Assembly: GCA_900547405.1 (NCBI GenBank)
Contig: URGL01000003.1
Location: 1-64,000, forward strand
Source of the DNA: an uncultured Eubacteriales bacterium
Lineage (GTDB): Bacteria > Bacillota > Clostridia > Oscillospirales > Oscillospiraceae
Direction of reading: 5' to 3'
Length of the DNA: 64,000 nucleotides
The notes under the pieces are model-generated. The model made no database searches. It saw only the letters and a list, made by a program, of their open reading frames with translations, and was not told the origin of the DNA. The translations under genes were made by a program, and so were the position numbers. This document shows, in pieces, positions 59,217 through 64,000 of the stretch. Within the stretch, counting starts at the first letter, position 1. Each line of letters begins with the position of its first letter.

Positions 59217-59969
59217 CTAGAGTTCTATTTCCAGCACCACCGGGCAGTGGTCGGAACCCAGAATGCCGGTTTCGATGGAGGCCTCCCGGATCCGGTCCTT
59301 CACTCGATCGGACACCAGGAAATAGTCGATCCGCCACCCCGCGTTTTTGGCCCTTGCCTGGAAACGGTAGGACCACCAGGAGTATTCGATCTTGTCCGGG
59401 TACAGGTAGCGGTAGCTGTCCGTGAAGCCGCAGCCCAGCAGCGCCTGGAAGGCGGTGCGCTCCTGAATGGAGTAGCCGGCATTGCCTTCGTTGGACTTGG
59501 GATTTTTCAGGTCAATGGCTGTGGCGGCCACGTTCAGGTCTCCGCAGAGGATAACGGGCTTCTTTTCATCCAGGCCCTTCAGGTATTCCCGGAAGGCTGC
59601 CTCCCAAGCCAGGCGGTGGTCAATCCGGGCCAGCTCCTGCTGGGCGTTGGGGGTGTAGCAGGTGACGAGGAAGAAGCCGGGGTACTCCAGGGTGATGAGC
59701 CGCCCTTCGGTGTCCAATTCCGCCACGCCCAGGCCGTAGGTCACGTTCATCGGCGGCTCCTTGGCGAAGATGGCGGTGCCGGAATAGCCCTTTTTCTCGG
59801 CGGAGTTCCAGAACTGGGTGTAGCCCGGAGTGTCCAGCTGGATCTGGTGGGGCTGGAGTTTGGTTTCCTGCAGGCAGAAAAAGTCGGCGTCGGCCTGCCG
59901 GAAGTAGTCGGCAAAGCCCTTGGTCACACAGGCCCGGAGGCCGTTGACGTTCCAGGAGATGAATTTCAT
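59217..59969 (-). CDS. xth: Exodeoxyribonuclease III (AP endonuclease)
   Basis: A 250-residue EEP-fold nuclease for base-excision repair. Catalytic motifs are 'ISWNVNGLR', 'FFCLQETKL' (metal Glu), 'YTPNAQ', 'CGDLNVAATAIDL' (Asp-x-Asn), 'GWRIDYFLVS' and 'GSDHCPV' (catalytic His). Length matches ExoA/Xth. It is flanked on both sides by repeat copies. Start ATG 59969 has AAAGGA upstream. Confidence 0.95.
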   Translation of the reverse strand: MKFISWNVNGLRACVTKGFADYFRQADADFFCLQETKLQPHQIQLDTPGYTQFWNSAEKKGYSGTAIFAKEPPMNVTYGLGVAELDTEGRLITLEYPGFFLVTCYTPNAQQELARIDHRLAWEAAFREYLKGLDEKKPVILCGDLNVAATAIDLKNPKSNEGNAGYSIQERTAFQALLGCGFTDSYRYLYPDKIEYSWWSYRFQARAKNAGWRIDYFLVSDRVKDRIREASIETGILGSDHCPVVLEIEL

Positions 59970-59997
59970 GGGGTGATATCCTTTCTGTTCGTAAAGA

Positions 59998-60100
59998 CCC
60001 TCTCCTTACGAGAGGGGGGCAGGGCGAAGCCCTGACGGGTGTGGGGCGGTGCGTGGTCCCAAATGGTATCGGCCTTCATCCACCGCCGCGGCGGCACCTT
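59998..60100. repeat. Dispersed palindromic intergenic element, copy 9
   Basis: 'ccctctccttacgagagggg' + 'gcagggcgaagccctg' + 'acgggtgtggggcggtgcg', then 'ccaccgccgcggcggcacc'. Lies between xth and the GerMN gene. Confidence 0.8.
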
Positions 60101-60113
60101 CCTCAGGGCAAGA

Positions 60114-60590
60114 TTAAGGAGCGGTTGTTTCCAGACTGGCCGCTGTGTCCTGGAAAATCAGGCTGTCCCGGTCCAGGGCCAGGCGGCGGTCTCCGCTTTG
60201 GATGATGACGGTGGAGGCGCTGGAGAGCTCAAAGCAGGTTCTGGCCAGACAGGCACCCGCTAGGGTAAAGCTGATATCCGTCAGCCGGTTGCCAACAGGG
60301 GAGAGGGTAACGGTGACGGTGCCGCCGGCGACGCTGGCGCTCTCTAGGCGGATGTCCGCCGGGTACAGGGCCTCCAGGTCCTCGTCCTGGGGACCCAGCA
60401 GGTAGAGCCGGAGCAGATAGCTCAGGTCCTCCTGGGTCACATCTCTGGTTTCCCAGGCCACGGAGCCGCCGGTGACGCTGTAGATATAGCCTTTCCGTGG
60501 GTAACAGAATCGGATGCCTGTGTCCTGCTGCCTGGGGGTGCAGCCAAAGAGCAGCAGGCAGATCAGAACCAAGGAAATCAGACGCTTCAT
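60114..60590 (-). CDS. GerMN-domain lipoprotein
   Basis: A 158-residue extracytoplasmic lipoprotein. The signal ends in 'LICLLLFGCTPRQ' (lipobox Cys). The GerMN-like domain (~25-140) has 'YLLRLYLLGPQDEDLEALYP' and 'VAGGTVTVTLSPV'. The domain occurs in spore-germination GerM and in LpqB. It overlaps the upstream kinase gene by 4 bp (ATGA), so it is part of that signalling operon and may modulate the sensor, as LpqB does for MtrB in actinobacteria. Confidence 0.82.
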   Translation of the reverse strand: MKRLISLVLICLLLFGCTPRQQDTGIRFCYPRKGYIYSVTGGSVAWETRDVTQEDLSYLLRLYLLGPQDEDLEALYPADIRLESASVAGGTVTVTLSPVGNRLTDISFTLAGACLARTCFELSSASTVIIQSGDRRLALDRDSLIFQDTAASLETTAP

Positions 60591-61945
60591 GTATCCACCT
60601 CCGTATCAAACATGGGGAAGGTGACAGTGAAGGCGGTGCCCTTGCCGGGGCAGCTGTCTACCTGAATTTCGCCCCGGTTCCGGTTGATGATGGCCCGGAC
60701 GATGGCAAGGCCCAGGCCGCTGCCGCCGGTCTGCCGGGAGCGGGCTTTGTCCACCCGGTAGAACCGCTCGAAAATGTGGCTCAGGGCCTCCGGGGGAATG
60801 CCCATGCCGGTGTCGGATATCCGCAGAAAGGCGGAATCCTCCTGGATCCCCAGGCTTACGGTGACGGAGCCGCCGGATTGGTTGTATTTGATGCCGTTTT
60901 CAATCAGGTTGAAGACGATCTGGTACAGGTCATCCTCTGTAATGAGGACGGTGCTGTCGTCGTCCAGCTGTGTGATCAGGGTGATGCCGGACCGCTCGGC
61001 CACGGGTCCCAGCATCCGCACCACCCGCCGGACGGTGGGAGCCATGCGGATGAGCTCGCTTTCCGGAGCCTCCGCCCCGTCTACCTTGGTCAGGGACAGG
61101 AGCTTGGCGGTCATGCGGTTCAGCCGCTCCGCCTCATTGCCGATGTCCTCTACAAACTCCCGCATGGTTTCCGCGTCCATATCGTTTTGCAGGATGGAGT
61201 CCGTCAGCAGCTTGATGGAGGACAGGGGAGTCTTCAGCTCGTGGGAAGCGTCGGAGACGAACCGGCGGCGCTTTTCCTCGGAGGTTTGCAGCCGGTCCGT
61301 CAGGTCGTTGAATTCCGCGGCCAGCATGGTCAGCTCGTCATTGCCGCCAACGCTGACCTTTTCTGTATAGTTGCCCTGCTGAATGATGTGCATGGAGTGC
61401 ATGATGGCGCTCATCCGCCGGGAAAAATGCTGGGAATAGGCCAGGGAAAAGGCCACCACCGCCAGCTCCAGCACCACGGTGATCTGGGCAATGGTTTTCA
61501 GCAGCAGGTCGATGACCTGGCCCTGGGAGCTGTCGTATTCCGCCACATACACGCAGCCGGCGATGGCGCTGCCGCTGACAATGGGGGTGGCAGCCCGGGA
61601 GACCATGGCGGAGTCGTGATAGCGCCAGGAGAACACATCGTTGCCTTGGCAGGCTCCCAGGATCTCAGGCAGCAGGGTGTAGCTTCCCAGCTCCGCCCCT
61701 GTGGAGTCGTAGATGCACAGCCCTGCCTGGTCCGTGACGATGAGCCGGGAGGCCCGGAGACTCTCCAGCTGGCTCAGGACCCCGGAGACGGTGGCATTGT
61801 TCCACACCTCCAGGGTGGAAAGCTCGTCGGAGGCCAGCTGGCACTTCTCAATCATGGCGCTTTCCTTGTTTTCGTAAAAGAGCCGCTGGCTTAAGCGGGT
61901 GCACACCAGGTTCAGGGCCGCCAATACCACGGCGGTGATGACCAC
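60587..61945 (-). CDS. Sensor histidine kinase
   Basis: At least 452 residues. A first helix, extracytoplasmic sensor (~25-165), second helix (~170-190), HAMP ('SMHIIQQGNYTEKVSVGGNDEL'), HisKA 'FVSDASHELKTPLSSIKLL' and HATPase 'NLIENGIKYNQSGG', 'DTGMGIP', 'GGSGLGLAI'. The layout resembles WalK/MtrB kinases. The first standard start is GTG 61945, inside the first helix. The frame continues upstream in a basic, start-like stretch ('RSIRSYRTAQFHY') without ATG/GTG/TTG, to an ATT at 62009-62011 behind a G-rich site. The true start is probably non-standard. Confidence 0.9.
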   Translation of the reverse strand: MVITAVVLAALNLVCTRLSQRLFYENKESAMIEKCQLASDELSTLEVWNNATVSGVLSQLESLRASRLIVTDQAGLCIYDSTGAELGSYTLLPEILGACQGNDVFSWRYHDSAMVSRAATPIVSGSAIAGCVYVAEYDSSQGQVIDLLLKTIAQITVVLELAVVAFSLAYSQHFSRRMSAIMHSMHIIQQGNYTEKVSVGGNDELTMLAAEFNDLTDRLQTSEEKRRRFVSDASHELKTPLSSIKLLTDSILQNDMDAETMREFVEDIGNEAERLNRMTAKLLSLTKVDGAEAPESELIRMAPTVRRVVRMLGPVAERSGITLITQLDDDSTVLITEDDLYQIVFNLIENGIKYNQSGGSVTVSLGIQEDSAFLRISDTGMGIPPEALSHIFERFYRVDKARSRQTGGSGLGLAIVRAIINRNRGEIQVDSCPGKGTAFTVTFPMFDTEVDT

Positions 61946-61997
61946 ATAGGTCAGGGCATAGTGAAACTGAGCCGTGCGGTAGCTGCGGATGGAACGG

Positions 61998-62678
61998 TTA
62001 TCTGCTGAAATAGTACCCCACCCCCCACTTGGTCAGAATATGCTGGGGCTGGGCCGGATTCTCTTCCAGCTTCTCCCGCAGGCGGCGGATATGGACGTCC
62101 ACCGTCCGGATGTCGCTGCGGTACTCGTAGGCCCAGATGGTGTCCAGCAGCGCCTCCCGGGAGTAGACCCGGCCGGCGTTGCGCATCAGGAATTCCACCA
62201 CATCAAACTCCTTGGCGGTGAGCATGACCAGCTCCTCTCCCTTGTAGGCGTTCCGGGCATCCAGGTCCAGGGTGATGTTGCCTGCCGTCAGACGGTTGCC
62301 GGTCTGCTTTTTCTCCGCGGAGCCTGCCCGGCGCAGGAGCGCCCGGATCCGGGCCTTCAGCTCCAGGATGTTGAAGGGCTTGGTCAGGTAGTCATCGGCG
62401 CCGTGGTCGAAGCCGATGAGCTTGTCCATGTCCTCCACCTTGGCGGTGAGGAGGATGATGGGCACATCGGAAAACTCCCGGATCTTGCTGCAGGCGGTGA
62501 GCCCGTCCATAACGGGCATCATCACGTCCAGAACGATCAGGTCCGGCTGCTCCTTTTGGGCCATTTCCACAGCCTCCTGGCCGTTGGAGCCGGTGATCAC
62601 ATCGTAGCCTTCGCTTTTTAAATTGAATCGAATGCCCTTTACCAGCAGGGCTTCGTCGTCCACCACAAGGATCTTCAT
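61998..62678 (-). CDS. OmpR-family response regulator (WalR/VicR-like)
   Basis: A 226-residue regulator. The receiver has 'ILVVDDEALL', phospho-Asp in 'LIVLDVMMPVMDG', and 'LLTAKVEDMDKLIGFDHGADDYLTKPF'-type ending (in pieces). The winged helix has 'LTAKEFDVVEFLMRNAGRVYS' in part and 'RTVDVHIRRLREKLE'. Start ATG 62678 has AAAGGAGG upstream, preferred to 62735. It is cotranscribed with the kinase and the GerMN lipoprotein. Its close neighbour is a divergent PBP5-like gene, which fits a cell-wall regulon. Confidence 0.94.
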   Translation of the reverse strand: MKILVVDDEALLVKGIRFNLKSEGYDVITGSNGQEAVEMAQKEQPDLIVLDVMMPVMDGLTACSKIREFSDVPIILLTAKVEDMDKLIGFDHGADDYLTKPFNILELKARIRALLRRAGSAEKKQTGNRLTAGNITLDLDARNAYKGEELVMLTAKEFDVVEFLMRNAGRVYSREALLDTIWAYEYRSDIRTVDVHIRRLREKLEENPAQPQHILTKWGVGYYFSR

Positions 62679-62740
62679 GGTGAGCCTCCTTTCAAATGTG
62701 AGGATACTATGACAATTTTGGAAACTACGCCGCACAAAGA

Positions 62741-62769
62741 TTGACGGCGTTTTGAAATAATGGTATAAT
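62741..62769 (+). promoter_or_regulatory. Promoter of the PBP5-like gene
   Basis: TTGACG (62741-62746), 17 bp, TATAAT (62764-62769), with a ~60-nt leader and GGGGGAAAT ribosome site. Confidence 0.85.
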
Positions 62770-62834
62770 CACGAGGACATTATACACGACTTTTTCCGGC
62801 CGGACAACCCCGGCGGCGAAATTTAGGGGGAAAT

Positions 62835-64000
62835 ATGAAAAAATCCTTTTGCTTACTGCTGGTTTTGGCGCTGCTGGCGGGTTGCCTGCCGCTTTCGGCC
62901 CTGGCCGACGAGACGACGGTGCCCATTACGGAGGACCCGGCCCTGACGGAGCCGGAGCCGGATCTGGCTCAGGACGCCCAGGCACCCCAGACGGACTATG
63001 CCTTCGGCAGCGTGTCCATCTTCAACGGCTGCCGGACCCTGGACGGCCAGGTGCCCCTGGCAGGCTCCGACCGGAAGCTGCCCTCCGCCCAGAGCGCCAT
63101 CGTCTACGAGCGGGACACCAAGACCCTGGTTTACGCCTATAACCCGGACGCCAAGCTGGCCCCCGGTGCCCTGTCCAAGATCGTCAACGCCCTGATCGTT
63201 CTGGAGCGGGTCCAGGATCTGGACACCGTGGTGACCTGCGGCGCGGGCATTGCCTCCCGGATCCCCGGCGGCGCTGTGAATGTGAAGCTGAAAAGTGAGG
63301 AGCAGCTTACCGTCAACGACCTGCTGCACTGCATGATCCTGCAAAACGCCGCCGATGCCGCCGTGGCTCTGGCGGAGTATGTGGCGGGCACCCGGAACAC
63401 CTTTGTGGACATGATGAATGAGCGGGTAAAGCAGATGGGCTGCATCAATACGGTGTTTACCGATGTCCACGGCGTTGGCTCCGGCAGCCAGTATACCACT
63501 GCCCGGGACATGGTCCGGATCATGATGGAGGCTACGGACAACGAGCGGATGTTTGACCTGCTGTCTGCCCAGAAGTATGAGGTCCCGGCTACCAATCTGT
63601 CCGATGCCCGGAAGTTTGCCTCCCAGAACTACCTGATGGAAACCACCATCGTGCCGAAGTACAACTACAAGTATGTCACCAGCGGCTTTGCCAGCTACTC
63701 CGAGAACAACGGCGCCAGCATCGTGTGTACCGCCGACAACTCCACCGATAAAAAGAAGGGCCTGAATTTGGTATGCGTGGTCATGGGTGCCACCCGTCAG
63801 TTCGCGGAAAACGGCTGGACGGTTCTGAACTACGGCAACTTCGACGAAATGGTTACCCTATTGCAGTACGCGTTTAACAACTTCAAGGTCAATCGGGTGA
63901 TTTACGACGGTATGACCCTGGAGCAGATCCCGGTGTCAAACGGCAACAACGATGCCGTTGGCATTGCTACGGAGAATATCGACTCCGTGCTTCCCAGCAA
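62835..64000 (+). CDS. PBP5-type D-Ala-D-Ala carboxypeptidase homologue with degenerate catalytic motifs (partial, right edge)
   Basis: 388 codons are seen before the window ends. The signal peptide (1-24, 'LLVLALLAGCLPLSALA') contains a possible lipobox Cys. An acidic linker is followed by the peptidase S11 fold from ~50. All three catalytic motifs are altered. SxxK reads A112-L-S-K115. SxN ('SGN' before DAA) reads N171-A-A. KTG reads T282-S-G. Surrounding family sequence is well kept ('TVNDLLHCMIL', 'ADAAVALAEYV', 'FTDVHGVG'). It is therefore probably a non-catalytic wall-binding or regulatory paralogue. It is divergent from the WalR-like/WalK-like/GerMN operon. Confidence 0.85.
   Translation, partial: MKKSFCLLLVLALLAGCLPLSALADETTVPITEDPALTEPEPDLAQDAQAPQTDYAFGSVSIFNGCRTLDGQVPLAGSDRKLPSAQSAIVYERDTKTLVYAYNPDAKLAPGALSKIVNALIVLERVQDLDTVVTCGAGIASRIPGGAVNVKLKSEEQLTVNDLLHCMILQNAADAAVALAEYVAGTRNTFVDMMNERVKQMGCINTVFTDVHGVGSGSQYTTARDMVRIMMEATDNERMFDLLSAQKYEVPATNLSDARKFASQNYLMETTIVPKYNYKYVTSGFASYSENNGASIVCTADNSTDKKKGLNLVCVVMGATRQFAENGWTVLNYGNFDEMVTLLQYAFNNFKVNRVIYDGMTLEQIPVSNGNNDAVGIATENIDSVLPS

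Noticed and set aside
50640..60100. Repeated GC-rich blocks considered as a CRISPR array
   Set aside because: Units are dispersed, irregularly spaced, palindromic and variable; there are no regular spacers or cas genes in the window.

Overview
The window looks like a chromosomal piece of a GC-rich Gram-positive gut Clostridium, most likely an Oscillospiraceae/Ruminococcaceae-type anaerobe. Signs are the alpha2-type glycyl-tRNA synthetase, BMP-type ABC importer, YtrA-type GntR-ABC operon, RACo-like ASKHA ferredoxin protein with a DUF3786 neighbour, tRNAs with encoded CCA, AGGAGG ribosome sites and lipoprotein boxes. The species cannot be fixed from sequence alone.

Layout. 1-1.4 kb: a broken MFS gene butted against a serine-recombinase tail, beside a His-Arg-Gly tRNA operon. 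1.5-7.9 kb: lipoprotein, glyQS, then a MoxR-DUF58-transglutaminase operon. 8.1-9.6 kb: a lower-GC AlbA/Schlafen-type ATP-binding protein between hairpins. 9.8-14.7 kb: pstSCAB-phoU plus a HAD phosphatase, behind a Pho-box-like promoter. 14.9-20.4 kb: TVP38 membrane protein, MATE exporter, and a hybrid histidine kinase overlapping a solute-binding lipoprotein gene. 20.6-42.6 kb: a large catabolic island. 42.7-64 kb: housekeeping and transport genes (patatin, brnQ, GntR-ABC, ASKHA/DUF3786, NAD salvage, two two-component systems, hemW, rnpB, exonuclease III, a PBP5-like protein), with a small XRE-controlled accessory operon at 57-58.4 kb.

The most unusual part is 20.6-39.1 kb, an 18-gene co-directional run on the minus strand. 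In transcription order it is: BMP-type ABC importer (binding-protein gene interrupted by an in-frame TAG), PfkB-like, SIS, SIS, PfkB-like, small membrane protein, DMT transporter, SIS, tandem-YjbQ fusion, SIS, YjbQ, HAD phosphatase, BtpA, MFS transporter, SIS. A divergent DeoR regulator and a NahK-like kinase/nucleotidyltransferase fusion flank it. Five SIS paralogues, three YjbQ domains and two PfkB proteins lacking the catalytic aspartate do not match any sugar pathway I recognise. I infer an importer plus kinase/deglycase-type pathway for an unusual glycosylated or aminated sugar or nucleoside-like substrate, possibly with heteromeric enzymes in which some paralogues have lost catalytic residues.

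A dispersed family of palindromic intergenic elements occurs at nine or more loci (14.8 kb, and 43.6-60.1 kb) and is absent from the catabolic island. A PBP5-like protein at the right edge has lost all three of its catalytic motifs.
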